64,000 bases of DNA from Vicinamibacterales bacterium (GCA_958296065.1 CATQHX010000070.1:62001-126000), one strand, 5' to 3'. Counted from the stretch's first letter, positions 18,924 to 27,510 are shown. Notes: generated from the letters alone by a model not told the origin. Program-made: numbers and translations.

Positions 18924-20741
18924 CTATGCAGAGTACAGCCGTTCGATCGCGTCGCTCCAACGCTGTGCAACCACCCGCCGCTTGACCTTGAGCGTCGGTG
19001 TCAACTCGCCGGTCGCAATGGCAAACTCGGCCGGCAACAGCCCCGAGCGCTTTATCTGCTCGTGCCTGGCCAACGCCGCGTTGACCTTCTCCACGACTTC
19101 GTCGAACAACGCGACTACGTCCGGACGCTCGACGATCTCCTCTCGGGACGCGCTGCCGACGTCAACCCTGGAGGCGAGAGCCGCGAAGTCGGGAACGAGC
19201 AGCGCCGAGACGTACGGGCGCCGATCGCCGATGAGCACCGCCTCGGCCACGAGTGGCGAGCGCTTCAGTTCGGCCTCGACCGGGTTGGGGGCGATGTTCT
19301 TCCCGCCAGCCGTCACGATCAGCTCCTTCTTCCGATCCAGAATGGTCAGGTAGCCGTCGTCGTCGAGACTCCCGATGTCGCCCGTGCAGAACCACCCGTC
19401 GCGCATCACCTCGGCTGTCGCCTCCGGCTTGCCGTAGTAGCCCTGCATGACGTTCGGACCCCGGGCGAGCACCTCGCCGTCTTCCGCGATCTTCAGCTCG
19501 ACCCCCGGGAGCGCCGGTCCAACCGTGCCCAGCTTCGGACGCTCGAGCGGATTGACCGTCAGCGTGGGAGAAGTTTCGGTGAGTCCGTAGCCCTCGATTA
19601 CCCGAATGCCGATCGCGAAAAAGAACTCCGCGATCGGCGTGGACAACGGTGCGCTGCCGGAGACGACGAAGCGCAGCCGCCCGCCGAGACGTCCCCGTAC
19701 CTTCGACAACACCAGGCGGTCCGCCAACCCATGCTGGAAACGCGTCAACAGGGACGCGGAGCGGCCGGCGAGCACGGCGCGCGCCTGCCGCAACCCTGCC
19801 CCGACCGCCCAGCGGAAGAGCCGCTGGCGAATCGCCGGCGCGCCTGCCACCGCCTCGTGGACGCGGGCGTGGAACTTTTCGTAGACGCGGGGAACACCGG
19901 TCATCACCGTCGGCTTCACGGCGCCGAGATCGCGCGCAATGGTGTCGAGCGACTCGGCGAAGGTCACGGTCACGCCGCAGTACAGGTAGAGAAACACCAC
20001 GGCCCGTTCGAAGGCATGGCTGAGCGGCAGGAAAGACAGTGCGGCATCCTCGGAATCGACCCGCACGACAGAGCCGCCGGCCAGGACGTTGCTGGCGACG
20101 TTGCCATGGGTCAGCATCACCCCTTTCGGTTCGCCGGTGGTACCGGAGGTGTAGATGATCGTCGCCAGTTGATCCGGCGTGATGGCCGTGGCACGTTCCT
20201 TGTACTCCCTGCCCAGTCCATCCTCCGTCATCAGCCGCCGGTGGCCGCGGTCGGTGGCTTCGGCGAGGCTCAGCTCGAGGTGTCCCCCCGCTGCACGGTC
20301 TTCGCCGGCTGCCGAATCGGCGGAATCCACGATCACCATCACCGACAGCTCGGGAAGCTCGTCCCACACCGCGCGCACCTTGGCCGCCTGCGTCTCGTCG
20401 GCCACGACAACGACCCGGGCGCCCGAATCGGCGAGAATGTAGCGAACCTGCGCTTCGGGCAGCGTCGGGTATATCGGAGCGGTCACTGCCCCGGCGGTCA
20501 GTGTGGCAAGGTCGGCAATAACCCATTCGGGACGGCTGTCGGACAGAATCGCAACCCGATCGCCAGGCTCCACCCCGAGCGCGCCGAGTCCGAGACTGAA
20601 GTCGCGAATCCGGTCGAAGAACTCCTGCGTCGAGAGTTCGTCGACGGCATCGCCTCGACAGCGACGCATGAGCGCGGGCTTCGGATGGCGGCCCACGAAG
20701 TGAAACGGCAGTGCGGCCAGTGTCTTCAGTTCATCGTTCAT
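18924..20741 (-). CDS. Long-chain acyl-CoA synthetase (AMP-dependent)
   Basis: 605 residues. The AMP-binding P-loop motif IIYTSGTTGEPKGVMLTHGN lies near 190-210; VIEGYGLTETSPTL and the hinge region YLTILDRKKELIVTAGGKNI are intact, with the C-terminal lid LTPTLKVKRRVVAQRW. These are the marks of FadD/FAA1-type enzymes that activate long fatty acids to CoA thioesters. It is the third gene after rex and moaC on the same strand, about 60 bases behind moaC. Substrate length is inferred from family resemblance. Confidence 0.9.
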   Translation of the reverse strand: MNDELKTLAALPFHFVGRHPKPALMRRCRGDAVDELSTQEFFDRIRDFSLGLGALGVEPGDRVAILSDSRPEWVIADLATLTAGAVTAPIYPTLPEAQVRYILADSGARVVVVADETQAAKVRAVWDELPELSVMVIVDSADSAAGEDRAAGGHLELSLAEATDRGHRRLMTEDGLGREYKERATAITPDQLATIIYTSGTTGEPKGVMLTHGNVASNVLAGGSVVRVDSEDAALSFLPLSHAFERAVVFLYLYCGVTVTFAESLDTIARDLGAVKPTVMTGVPRVYEKFHARVHEAVAGAPAIRQRLFRWAVGAGLRQARAVLAGRSASLLTRFQHGLADRLVLSKVRGRLGGRLRFVVSGSAPLSTPIAEFFFAIGIRVIEGYGLTETSPTLTVNPLERPKLGTVGPALPGVELKIAEDGEVLARGPNVMQGYYGKPEATAEVMRDGWFCTGDIGSLDDDGYLTILDRKKELIVTAGGKNIAPNPVEAELKRSPLVAEAVLIGDRRPYVSALLVPDFAALASRVDVGSASREEIVERPDVVALFDEVVEKVNAALARHEQIKRSGLLPAEFAIATGELTPTLKVKRRVVAQRWSDAIERLYSA

Positions 20742-20800
20742 GTCGCTTCACCGGCCTGTGGCGGCAGCCCCCGCGATCTCTGGCTCCGTCGGCCTCGCCT

Positions 20801-21298
20801 TCAAGGGGCATGGTAGTCGCCGGACCGGCCTCCCGTCTTCTTCACCAGTCTTATCGGACCGATGACCATTTTCTTGTCAATCGCCTTGACCATGTCGTAA
20901 ACGGTCAGAGCCGCCACGGAGACCGCCGTGAGCGCCTCCATCTCGACCCCGGTTTGCGCCGTCGTGCGCACGCGCGCCTCGATCCGGTAACCGTCATCAA
21001 GGGCCTGCAGATCGATATCGACCTGCGACAACATCAGCGGGTGGCACAGCGGAATCAGATCGGCCGTCTTCTTCGCCGCCATGACCCCGGCGAGACGCGC
21101 CGCCTGCAGCGGATCGCCCTTGGCGATGCGTCCGTCGCGTATGGCCTGCAGGGCCGGCCTGCCGATGGCTATGTGGCCGCGGGCCACGGCCACCCGCTCG
21201 GTGACCGGCTTGTCTCCCACATCGACCATGCGCACCCGGCCCGCCTCGTCCACATGGCTCAGCTTCGGTTCGCCGGTATCGCTGTCGCGCTCCTGCAT
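20801..21298 (-). CDS. moaC: Cyclic pyranopterin monophosphate synthase
   Basis: 165 residues from the ATG at 21298, which has a GGGAG element 4 bases upstream; a GTG at 21313 would add five residues. MoaC motifs are all present: [18 protein letters not shown] at the start, [24 protein letters not shown] and [10 protein letters not shown]. Converts the GTP-derived 8,9-dihydro intermediate made by MoaA to cPMP in molybdopterin synthesis. This fits the molybdenum- or tungsten-dependent formate dehydrogenase encoded later in the window. Downstream of rex in the same operon. Confidence 0.95.
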   Translation of the reverse strand: MQERDSDTGEPKLSHVDEAGRVRMVDVGDKPVTERVAVARGHIAIGRPALQAIRDGRIAKGDPLQAARLAGVMAAKKTADLIPLCHPLMLSQVDIDLQALDDGYRIEARVRTTAQTGVEMEALTAVSVAALTVYDMVKAIDKKMVIGPIRLVKKTGGRSGDYHAP

Positions 21299-21318
21299 TG
21301 CACTCCCGGGCACGGGTG

Positions 21319-21963
21319 TCAGCCCCTGCCTCCGCTCTCGACGCTGGCCAGGTAGAACGACAGACTCTCGAGCGAGACCGTCAGATCCACGCTCTTGAGC
21401 TTGACGTCCGGCGGCACTCGCAACGCGCCGGGCGAGAAGTTGAGCACCGCCCTGATTCCCGCCTCCACCACGGTACTCACCACCTGTTGCGCGGACGCCG
21501 CGGGAACGGCGATGACGGCGATCGTGATGCCCTCCCGGTGCGCCACTTCGCGCAGCTCCTGAATATCGTAGATGCGCACGCCGGTGCGCGATTCCTGGCC
21601 CACCTTTTCGCGCAGCGTATCGAAGAGGGCCACGATGCGGAATCCTTCCCGGCGAAACCCCGGATAGTCGGCCAGGGCGAGTCCGAGGTTCCCGGCACCG
21701 ATGATCGAGACCGCAAGCTTGCGGTCCAGCCCCAGGATCGCCTGAAGCTCACGGCGCAAGTCCTTCACGACGTACCCGACGCCTCGTACTCCGAGATCGC
21801 CGAAATGCGCAAGATCCTTGCGGATGAGGGCCGCGTTGAGACCGAACTGCCCGGCGAGAACGGAAGACGACACCGTACGTACTCCCTTTTCGTCGAGCTC
21901 GTTCAGGAATCGAACGTAGAGCGAAAGCCGATTCGTCGTGTGCTCCGAAATCTCATCACGCAT
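21319..21963 (-). CDS. rex: Redox-sensing transcriptional repressor Rex
   Basis: 214 residues. An N-terminal winged helix ([39 protein letters not shown]) and a Rossmann NAD(H)-binding domain with [15 protein letters not shown]. The C-terminal swapped helix is present ([13 protein letters not shown]). Rex senses NADH/NAD and represses fermentative or respiratory genes when NADH is low. No Rex palindrome was found nearby by eye. The stop is 20 bases before moaC, so the two share an mRNA. Confidence 0.95.
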   Translation of the reverse strand: MRDEISEHTTNRLSLYVRFLNELDEKGVRTVSSSVLAGQFGLNAALIRKDLAHFGDLGVRGVGYVVKDLRRELQAILGLDRKLAVSIIGAGNLGLALADYPGFRREGFRIVALFDTLREKVGQESRTGVRIYDIQELREVAHREGITIAVIAVPAASAQQVVSTVVEAGIRAVLNFSPGALRVPPDVKLKSVDLTVSLESLSFYLASVESGGRG

Positions 21964-21990
21964 CGGCGGACTCGACGGGCGAAGCTCGCG

Positions 21991-21996
21991 ATTCTA
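21991..21996 (-). promoter_or_regulatory. -10 box for rex
   Basis: TAGAAT on the minus strand, 27 bases from the rex ATG, giving a leader of roughly 20 bases. Confidence 0.4.
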
Positions 21997-22033
21997 CGGC
22001 CCGGATTTCAACCGGTCAAGCCTGAGAACCACA

Positions 22034-22042
22034 TGCTAAGAT
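22034..22042 (+). promoter_or_regulatory. Extended -10 box for leaderless exported protein
   Basis: TGCTAAGAT is an extended -10 (TGn plus TAAGAT). Seven bases separate it from the ATG at 22050. It overlaps an earlier in-frame ATG at 22041, which argues against that one as the start. Confidence 0.55.
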
Positions 22043-22049
22043 GCGGAAC

Positions 22050-23207
22050 ATGGTCGACATGCACTCGCTGTGGCGGAAGCTCCGGCTGCTGGTGGCCGTT
22101 TCGTGCACCTGCGCAGCACTCGCCCCCGCCCCCGTCGTCGCGCAGGCCAGACACGCGACGACGCTCGACGCGCTCGACCGACATTCCTTCTTTTTCCACG
22201 GCCAGGAGATCATCGTCGTCACGGACGCTGCCAGCGAGCAGGTGCTGACCTGGCTGGTCAACGCCGACGATAGCGTACGTCTGTTGGCCTTTGACGTGCC
22301 CCCCCCGCCCGCCGGGGTTCGGGAGCGCCTGGAAGTCATCGGCACGTTCTACGATGTCGGCCGGCTGGACGAAGGCGACCAGCGCCTGACCGGTCTGCCG
22401 ATCCGCCGCATATCGGAAGAACTCCTGCGCAAGTCGTGGCCAGGCATCGGCGAGTTGCCGGTGATCGTCGCCACTTCGTCTCAACCGACAGACGCCCCGT
22501 CCGCAACGACCCTGCGCAGCATCGTGCTGGATCCCGACCGCTATGTCGACCGCGGCGTCACCGTGATCGGCCGCTTCAGGGGACGCAATCTGTACGGCGA
22601 TCTTCCGGAAGCGCCCGACGAGAGCCGCTGGGACTTCGTGCTCCGGTCGGCCGATGCGGCGGCCTGGGTAGTCGGCAGGGAACCGAAGGGAGACGGCTTC
22701 GAGCTCGACGTCATGGCGCGTGTCGACACGGGCCGCTGGCTCGAGGTGACCGGTGCAGTCCGCGTGGAGGACGGCATGGTGCTCGTCGATGCGGGCGTGC
22801 TGGCCCTGGCGGAGCCGATCGCGGATCGGCCCCGGTCCGCTCCGGCGGCCGATCCGCCACGCCTGCCACCACCGGAAGTCATCTTCAGCGCGCCGTTGCC
22901 CGATGACGTCGACGTGCCGCAGGACACCGCGGTGCGCGTCCAATTCTCCCGCGACATGGACCCGGATTCGTTCGACGGCGAGGTCCGCGTCGCCTACACC
23001 CAACCCGGCCGCACCGAGGTGGACGCCGACGCCCCGGACATTCTGTTCGCGCTTGCCTACCGGGGCAGGAACCGCGTGCTCGAAATCCGATTCGATCGGG
23101 AGTTGGAGCGCTTTCGCAGCGTCACCGTCACGCTGCTGGATGGCGTGACAGCGAACGACGGAACCCCCCTGCCGCCCTGGACGCTATCGTTCTTCGTCGG
23201 CGGGTAG
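22050..23207 (+). CDS. Exported protein with C-terminal Ig-like (SbsA-type) domain
   Basis: 385 residues. The ATG at 22050 gives a signal peptide ending around VVAQARHATT. The middle (about 90-270) has no family I recognise; it contains an OB-like stretch (YVDRGVTVIGRFRGRNLYGDL). The last 100 residues look like a bacterial SbsA Ig-like domain: PPEVIFSAPLPDDVDVPQDT, VRVQFSRDMDPDSFDGEV and VTVTLLDGVTANDGTPLPPW. Presumably periplasmic or surface located. Divergent from rex and convergent with plsC. Confidence 0.75.
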   Translation: MVDMHSLWRKLRLLVAVSCTCAALAPAPVVAQARHATTLDALDRHSFFFHGQEIIVVTDAASEQVLTWLVNADDSVRLLAFDVPPPPAGVRERLEVIGTFYDVGRLDEGDQRLTGLPIRRISEELLRKSWPGIGELPVIVATSSQPTDAPSATTLRSIVLDPDRYVDRGVTVIGRFRGRNLYGDLPEAPDESRWDFVLRSADAAAWVVGREPKGDGFELDVMARVDTGRWLEVTGAVRVEDGMVLVDAGVLALAEPIADRPRSAPAADPPRLPPPEVIFSAPLPDDVDVPQDTAVRVQFSRDMDPDSFDGEVRVAYTQPGRTEVDADAPDILFALAYRGRNRVLEIRFDRELERFRSVTVTLLDGVTANDGTPLPPWTLSFFVGG

Positions 23208-23212
23208 AGAAG

Positions 23213-23244
23213 GTCTGCGCGCCTCGGAGCGCACCGGCGCAGAC
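23213..23244. terminator. Hairpin between convergent genes
   Basis: Perfect 8-base stem GTCTGCGC/GCGCAGAC with a 16-base loop, 6 bases after the stop at 23207 and before the plsC stop. No T tract. The GCGCAGAC half resembles the palindromic elements at 33746 and 40472. Confidence 0.5.
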
Positions 23245-23260
23245 ATCCCTGCATAGCTGT

Positions 23261-24079
23261 TCACGGACCTGCCAGCAACGCCTCGATGGCCCGCCGAGTA
23301 CGGTCTATCAGGTCGTTGCGATCCTTGAAGTCCAGACCGTCCACCGGAATCGGTTCGCCAATCTTCACTTGCACGGTCACCGGTCGGATGACCGGGCTTC
23401 CCTTGTGCATCGCAGCGTCGGCACCCTGCACGGCGACCGGCACGATTGGTGCGCGCCCCTTGATGGCCATGATGAACCCCCCTTTCTTGAAGGGGAGCAG
23501 CCGCCCGGTCCGGCTACGCGTACCCTCCGGGAAAATCATGAACGACTCGCCAGCGGCGAGCGCCTCGGCTGCCTGGTCGATAGCCCGCGCACTCTGATCC
23601 CGGTTGCCGCGCTCTATCGGCACGAATCCAACGAGGTCGAAGGCATTTCGGAGCACCGGGATCGCCGTGCGCAGCTCCGCCTTGTAGAGAATCTTCAGTC
23701 GGGGATGAATGGCCGCAAGGGCCATGTAGATTATGGGTGGCTCGAGGTTGCTGCTGTGATTGGCGCAGTAGACGGCGCCGCGTCCGACCTGCACGCGGCT
23801 CCGGCCGGTCGCCGCGAAGCGGATGCCGGCGGCCCCGAGGCCCAGGCGGACTCCTCCCCGGCCGAGGGCGTACAGGATCGCCGGGCGGCGAAAGGCGTAC
23901 GCGAGCAGCATGCCCACAGGACCGAGAACGAGAACCCAGAGGGCGACGCTGAGGTACGCGCTCGCGGAGCGGACGGTTGCGACGACGGCGCGGACGAATT
24001 CCGCCACGGGGGTACGGCCGAAGGAAACGTTCCTAGCAGCCCGTGGCGAAAGCCCCGCTGCATTCGAGCGGCGATGCAT
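23261..24079 (-). CDS. plsC: 1-acyl-sn-glycerol-3-phosphate acyltransferase
   Basis: About 272 residues from an ATG at 24079; a GTG at 24145 would add 22 residues and a GTG near 24008 would shorten it. A hydrophobic N-terminal region (LSVALWVLVLGPVGMLLAYA) precedes the acyltransferase motifs: NHSSNLEP (the NHx4D box with Glu replacing Asp), VPIERGNRDQSARAI and FPEGTRSRTG, then VPVAVQG. Acylates lysophosphatidic acid at the inner membrane in phospholipid synthesis. It ends convergently with the exported protein and lies downstream of carD on the same strand. Confidence 0.88.
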   Translation of the reverse strand: MHRRSNAAGLSPRAARNVSFGRTPVAEFVRAVVATVRSASAYLSVALWVLVLGPVGMLLAYAFRRPAILYALGRGGVRLGLGAAGIRFAATGRSRVQVGRGAVYCANHSSNLEPPIIYMALAAIHPRLKILYKAELRTAIPVLRNAFDLVGFVPIERGNRDQSARAIDQAAEALAAGESFMIFPEGTRSRTGRLLPFKKGGFIMAIKGRAPIVPVAVQGADAAMHKGSPVIRPVTVQVKIGEPIPVDGLDFKDRNDLIDRTRRAIEALLAGP

Positions 24080-24194
24080 CCCGCGTGGACTGCGTTGCTC
24101 CTCGGTCGAATATGCCCAACATGCTTCCTCGTCGCTCTTGGCCACGCGGGCGCCTCGCCGCTCTCGGTGCGACGCAGGGTTCCGCCACGGACTG

Positions 24195-24800
24195 CTAGGG
24201 ACTCACGGGGGACACTTCCGAAGCATCCGCCGCCTCGGGCACCTCTTCGACCTTCTCTGGAGCCTTGACCTTGGAGGCCTGCTCCTTGGCGATCTGACTC
24301 GCCCGGTTGGCGAGGCAACGCTCAAGCGCCGCCTCCACGCGTTCTTCAATCGCCTCGGCCGGCTCGCTCACGACCTCGGAGATCTCCGTCACGACAAGGA
24401 ACTTCGCCCGGTCGAGCATGCGCTTCTCGCGGAACGAAAGATTCTTGGACTGGCTCAGGTGATTCAGGCTCTTGAGCACGTCGACGACGTCGTACAGCGA
24501 CCCCGTCCGCATCTTGTTCGAGTTGTCCTTGAAGCGCCCTTTCCAGTTCTGATGGTTGTCGATCTTGCCGTTGCCCAGCAAGGTGAACAGCTTCTTGACC
24601 TCGTGGTCGCCGATGGCGCGGCGCAAGCCGACATCCTCGACGTTGTCCACCGGCACCAGTACGGTCGTGTCACTCGAAGCCATGCGCAACGAGTAGAAGC
24701 CGCACGTCGTCCCCATGATGGTCCTGGTCTCGATTCGCTCGATGACGCCCAGTCCCTGATTGGGATAGATGACCTTGTCCCCGACATCGAACCGTAACAT
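24195..24800 (-). CDS. CarD-family transcriptional regulator
   Basis: 201 residues. The N-terminal RNA-polymerase interaction domain is clear (MLRFDVGDKVIYPNQGLGVI, GFYSLRMASSDTTVLVPVDN), followed by the helical DNA-binding part (SNKMRTGSLYDVVDVLKSL, LSFREKRMLDRAKFLVVTE) and an extra acidic tail rich in Glu, Lys and Pro from about 165. CarD stabilises open promoter complexes, often at rRNA promoters, by contacting the beta subunit and the upstream edge of the -10. Such a factor suits a genome that relies on -10-only promoters. G7 just before the ATG may serve as ribosome site. Confidence 0.92.
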   Translation of the reverse strand: MLRFDVGDKVIYPNQGLGVIERIETRTIMGTTCGFYSLRMASSDTTVLVPVDNVEDVGLRRAIGDHEVKKLFTLLGNGKIDNHQNWKGRFKDNSNKMRTGSLYDVVDVLKSLNHLSQSKNLSFREKRMLDRAKFLVVTEISEVVSEPAEAIEERVEAALERCLANRASQIAKEQASKVKAPEKVEEVPEAADASEVSPVSP

Positions 24801-24840
24801 GGCCCCCCCGACGGAAAGGTGGACGGCAGCGATGGACGTG

Positions 24841-24868
24841 CCTCCACAAGAGGCGGGGAGGTATTATA
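24841..24868 (-). promoter_or_regulatory. carD promoter and leader hairpin
   Basis: TATAAT on the minus strand at 24863-24868. The first transcribed bases can form a CCTCC/GGAGG stem (24841-24861). The leader to the ATG is about 55 bases. Confidence 0.45.
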
Positions 24869-25065
24869 TCCGATCGTCACGCCAATCCCAACCGGAAGTC
24901 TCACAAAATGAGCGGTTTGGGCGTCGCGGGCGTCCGTCGCCGGTCTTCGCGGCCTCATTCGAGGGGCAAGCGCGGGTGTCCCGCGGGCGGACGGAAGGGG
25001 CTACCGGTGGGTCCCCCGCGGCCCTGGCCGGCAGGTGGACCCCACGGCGCCTCGACCGCCTGATG

Positions 25066-25071
25066 TAGAGT
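25066..25071 (+). promoter_or_regulatory. -10 box for leaderless upstream reading frame
   Basis: TAGAGT, ending 6 bases (AACGCC) before the GTG at 25078. The preceding bases are TG, but without the spacer base of an extended -10. Confidence 0.5.
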
Positions 25072-25077
25072 AACGCC

Positions 25078-25122
25078 GTGCAGCCACGGCCCGGAGCCGC
25101 AGACGCCTGGAGGATGCGATGA
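25078..25122 (+). CDS. Putative 14-codon leader peptide (uORF)
   Basis: A GTG placed 6 bases after a TAGAGT box opens a frame of 14 codons (MQPRPGAADAWRMR). Its TGA at 25120 overlaps the ATG of the methyltransferase gene at 25119 as ATGA. The arrangement suggests leaderless translation of a short peptide and reinitiation on the downstream gene. No amino-acid runs typical of attenuators are seen. Also possible: chance, with the GGAGG-like bases near 25109-25113 acting directly as ribosome site for the ATG. Confidence 0.4.
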   Translation: MQPRPGAADAWRMR

Positions 25123-25709
25123 GGTCACGACGGTTCAGCGCGACGACCCGCGCTTTCGCGCTTGTAGTCCTGGTACTGGGCGGAGCGATGGCCATGCCGG
25201 CGGTCGGCCACGCCGCGCAGGACAGCAGAAGTCTGGCTCCTTTCGTGCCAACGCCGAATGACGTCGTCACTCGGATGCTGACACTTGCCGGCGTCACCGA
25301 GAACGACGTGGTGTATGACCTCGGGTGCGGTGACGGTCGCATCGTCATCGCCGCGGCCCGCGACTTCGGAGCGCGCGGTGTCGGCGTCGACATCGATCCG
25401 CAACGAATCGCCGAGGCGAACGCCAACGCCGAACAGGCCGGCGTGCAGCACCTCGTGAAGTTCATCGAGCAGGACGCCATGGCGGTCGACGTGTCCGATG
25501 CGACTGTCGTGACGCTCTACCTGCTCTCGTCTTCGAACGCGCGGTTGAGACCCATACTGACGCGACAGCTCCGGTCCGGCGCCCGGATCGTCTCGCACGC
25601 GTTCAGCATGGGCGACTGGGATCCGGACGTCATCGATCGCTTCGAGGACGCCCGCGGAAGTACGCGTACACTCTATCTGTGGCGGCATGACGGCACCGTC
25701 AGGCCCTGA
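25119..25709 (+). CDS. Exported class I SAM-dependent methyltransferase-like protein
   Basis: 196 residues. Residues 1-33 form a signal peptide (ALVVLVLGGAMAMPAVGHAA). The methyltransferase core follows: motif I VVYDLGCGDGRIVIAAARDFG, GVDIDPQRIAEANANA, then VTLYLLSSSNARLRP and a short C-terminal sheet (STRTLYLWRHDG). The small size and VPTPNDVVTRML lead resemble bacterial lysine or ribosomal-type small methyltransferases. Export of a SAM-using enzyme is puzzling, since SAM is cytoplasmic; the segment may instead be a membrane anchor with the domain inside. The ATG overlaps the uORF stop. tRNA-Leu follows 7 bases after the stop. Confidence 0.8.
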   Translation: MRSRRFSATTRAFALVVLVLGGAMAMPAVGHAAQDSRSLAPFVPTPNDVVTRMLTLAGVTENDVVYDLGCGDGRIVIAAARDFGARGVGVDIDPQRIAEANANAEQAGVQHLVKFIEQDAMAVDVSDATVVTLYLLSSSNARLRPILTRQLRSGARIVSHAFSMGDWDPDVIDRFEDARGSTRTLYLWRHDGTVRP

Positions 25710-25716
25710 CCCGGCA

Positions 25717-25805
25717 GCCGGAGTGGCGAAATTGGCAGACGCGCTGGACTCAAAATCCAGTGAGGTTCACTCCTCGTGTGGGTTCGAGTCCCACCTCCGG
25801 CACCA
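25717..25805 (+). tRNA. tRNA-Leu (anticodon CAA), CCA encoded
   Basis: Acceptor stem GCCGGAG/CTCCGGC, discriminator A at 25802 and encoded CCA at 25803-25805. D arm region TGGCGAAATTGGCAGACGC; anticodon stem CTGGA/TCCAG with loop CTCAAAA, giving CAA (codon UUG). A long variable arm (GTGAGG...CCTCGT) marks a class II tRNA. T loop GTTCGAGTCC is canonical. Confidence 0.97.
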
Positions 25806-25856
25806 GCTTCCGTTCCGTGCTCCGAAATCGCCATCAGTCACCAGGAGGGATCCATC

Positions 25857-26957
25857 GTGACACGCTTTTCCATCGCCGCGGCGATTGCCCTGGCCCTCGC
25901 GCTGGCGCCGCTCGGGGCCCAGCAAACCGACAGGATCGACAACAGCGACGCACCGGAGATTCCGTTCGTCTCCGTGCCCGACTACCTCAAGTACTCGCCG
26001 GAGATGAATCTGGGCGAGATCCTCGCGGTTGCCGAGAACTCCAAGGGACACCTGCTGGTGCTCAACCATCCCGGAACCGCGACCAGCGGTCCTCTGTACG
26101 GCAACGCAACGACACAGCTCTTCGAGTTCGACGACAATGGGAACTTCGTCCGGGAGCTCGGGCAGGGCGTGTACGGACTCGGCTACTCGCACTCGGCCCG
26201 TTACGACCGGTACGACAACCTGTGGATCGTCGACAAGGGCACCAACGCGGTCACCAAGTTCAATCCGGCCGGCTACGTGACGATGAATCTCGGGCGGCGT
26301 CCGGAAGGATACGAGCCGCACGAGCACATCGCGCCGGAAGACGCCCGGCACGTTGACGGATACTTCAATGGGCCGACCGACGTCGGGTGGGATGAGGACG
26401 ACAACATCTACATCAGCGACGGCTACGTCAACTCGCGCGTCGCGAAGTTCGACAAACACGGGAACTGGATCAAGTCGTGGGGCACCTACGGGACCGAGCC
26501 TGGACAGATCAGGCTGCCGCACAACCTCGGCGTCGACCGCAACGGTCAGGTGTACGTCGCCGATCGCACGAACCGCCGAATCCAGAAGTTCGACTCGGAC
26601 GGCAACCTGCTGCAGATCATCTATCTGAACGTGCCGTACGACAAGACGCGGCAACCGGTTCTCGGCAACGTGAATCCGAACGCGCCGGACGAGACGGCCC
26701 CATGGACAATCTGCATTTCCGGCGGAGAGACGCAGTACTTGTTCGCTTCGGATGTGGAACCCGGACGCATCTACAAGATGACGCTGGACGGCAAGATCCT
26801 GGGCTGGCTAGGTGAATCGGGCAGGCAACTCGGTCAGTTCAACTGGGTGCACGGGATTTCGTGCCGCTCCGAAGAGACGCTATTCGTGGCCGACCTGAAC
26901 AACTGGCGGGTTCAGAAGCTGCTGATCGATCCGCGGGGCAGCTCCACCGAACAATAG
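25857..26957 (+). CDS. Exported NHL-repeat beta-propeller protein
   Basis: 366 residues from a GTG at 25857, which has AGGAGG 9 bases upstream; an in-frame ATG at 25776 lies inside the tRNA and was discarded. Signal peptide FSIAAAIALALALAPLGAQQ. NHL-type blades follow, with repeated units such as LFEFDDNGNFVRELGQGV, VAKFDKHGNWIKSWGTYG, IQKFDSDGNLLQI and VADRTNR/VADLNNWRVQKL. A six-bladed propeller similar to peptidyl-alpha-hydroxyglycine lyase-like and other extracytoplasmic NHL proteins. Catalytic identity cannot be assigned; the protein may act as a binding scaffold. Confidence 0.85.
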   Translation: MTRFSIAAAIALALALAPLGAQQTDRIDNSDAPEIPFVSVPDYLKYSPEMNLGEILAVAENSKGHLLVLNHPGTATSGPLYGNATTQLFEFDDNGNFVRELGQGVYGLGYSHSARYDRYDNLWIVDKGTNAVTKFNPAGYVTMNLGRRPEGYEPHEHIAPEDARHVDGYFNGPTDVGWDEDDNIYISDGYVNSRVAKFDKHGNWIKSWGTYGTEPGQIRLPHNLGVDRNGQVYVADRTNRRIQKFDSDGNLLQIIYLNVPYDKTRQPVLGNVNPNAPDETAPWTICISGGETQYLFASDVEPGRIYKMTLDGKILGWLGESGRQLGQFNWVHGISCRSEETLFVADLNNWRVQKLLIDPRGSSTEQ

Positions 26958-26974
26958 ACGGCAGTCCGCTCGAT

Positions 26975-27018
26975 AGGGAGAAGCGCCGCGGCGCACGCCG
27001 GCAGTGGCGCTTCTCCCT
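26975..27018. terminator. 13-bp perfect hairpin between convergent genes
   Basis: AGGGAGAAGCGCC (26975-26987) pairs perfectly with GGCGCTTCTCCCT (27006-27018) around an 18-base GC-rich loop. It sits between stops at 26957 and 27028. No T tract, so a hairpin-only bidirectional terminator is inferred. Confidence 0.6.
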
Positions 27019-27027
27019 CCGGTTGGC

Positions 27028-27288
27028 CTACTGCGAGGCTTTCTCTTCGCGTCTGGACGCCCAGTACTTGCGCATCCGTTCGGAGATGGCCCGGCGCTGT
27101 TCCTCGGTCATCGCGCGCTTCCGCTTCGGGGCAACCGCCACCTTCCGCGCTTTCTTCCTACCGCGCGCGGCCGGCGCCGGCGCATCCGCCAGCTCTATCG
27201 CCTCGATGGCACGCTGTATCGCGACAAGCTGAGTCTTGAGCGCCTTCTCTTCGTTCCTCAAGGCTTCCAGGATTCCGCTCTTCGACAT
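27028..27288 (-). CDS. Small basic protein with SER-type C-terminal motif
   Basis: 86 residues from the ATG at 27288. Residues 1-35 form a helical segment (ILEALRNEEKALKTQLVAIQ), followed by an Ala/Pro/Arg/Lys linker (ARGRKKARKVAVAPKRKR) and a C-terminal helix MTEEQRRAISERMRKYWASR. The basic linker plus ISERMRKYWA helix looks like a nucleic-acid-binding tail seen in small unannotated acidobacterial proteins. I do not recognise a named family. It stands alone, facing the NHL gene. Confidence 0.6.
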   Translation of the reverse strand: MSKSGILEALRNEEKALKTQLVAIQRAIEAIELADAPAPAARGRKKARKVAVAPKRKRAMTEEQRRAISERMRKYWASRREEKASQ

Positions 27289-27435
27289 CGTCACTAGCCC
27301 CCTTTGCACCGGACCCGCGGCAACATCGCGCGGATCCCGTAACTCGCGATCGCGCGACAGTCTACTACAAGTTCATATCCGGGAAAGCACTTCGCTCCGG
27401 GAAGCCTCATCTCCGGCCGCACCTTTCCCGCGCCC

Positions 27436-27476
27436 CGGACTCCTAGGGGCCGGGGGTGAAGCCCCAACGGACTCCT
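27436..27476. repeat. Short direct repeats around a GC hairpin
   Basis: CGGACTCCT occurs at 27436-27444 and 27468-27476, flanking a GGGG...CCCC mini-hairpin (GGGGTGAAGCCCC). The 222-base gap 27289-27510 otherwise shows no gene. Its role is unknown; it may end the CorC-type transcript. Confidence 0.35.
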
Positions 27477-27510
27477 TACAGTGCGGGAAGCGCTTCGGCC
27501 GCATGCGCTC

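Noticed and set aside
25776-25856. ATG at 25776 as start of the NHL protein
   Set aside because: It lies inside the tRNA-Leu gene; the GTG at 25857 has AGGAGG and begins the signal peptide.
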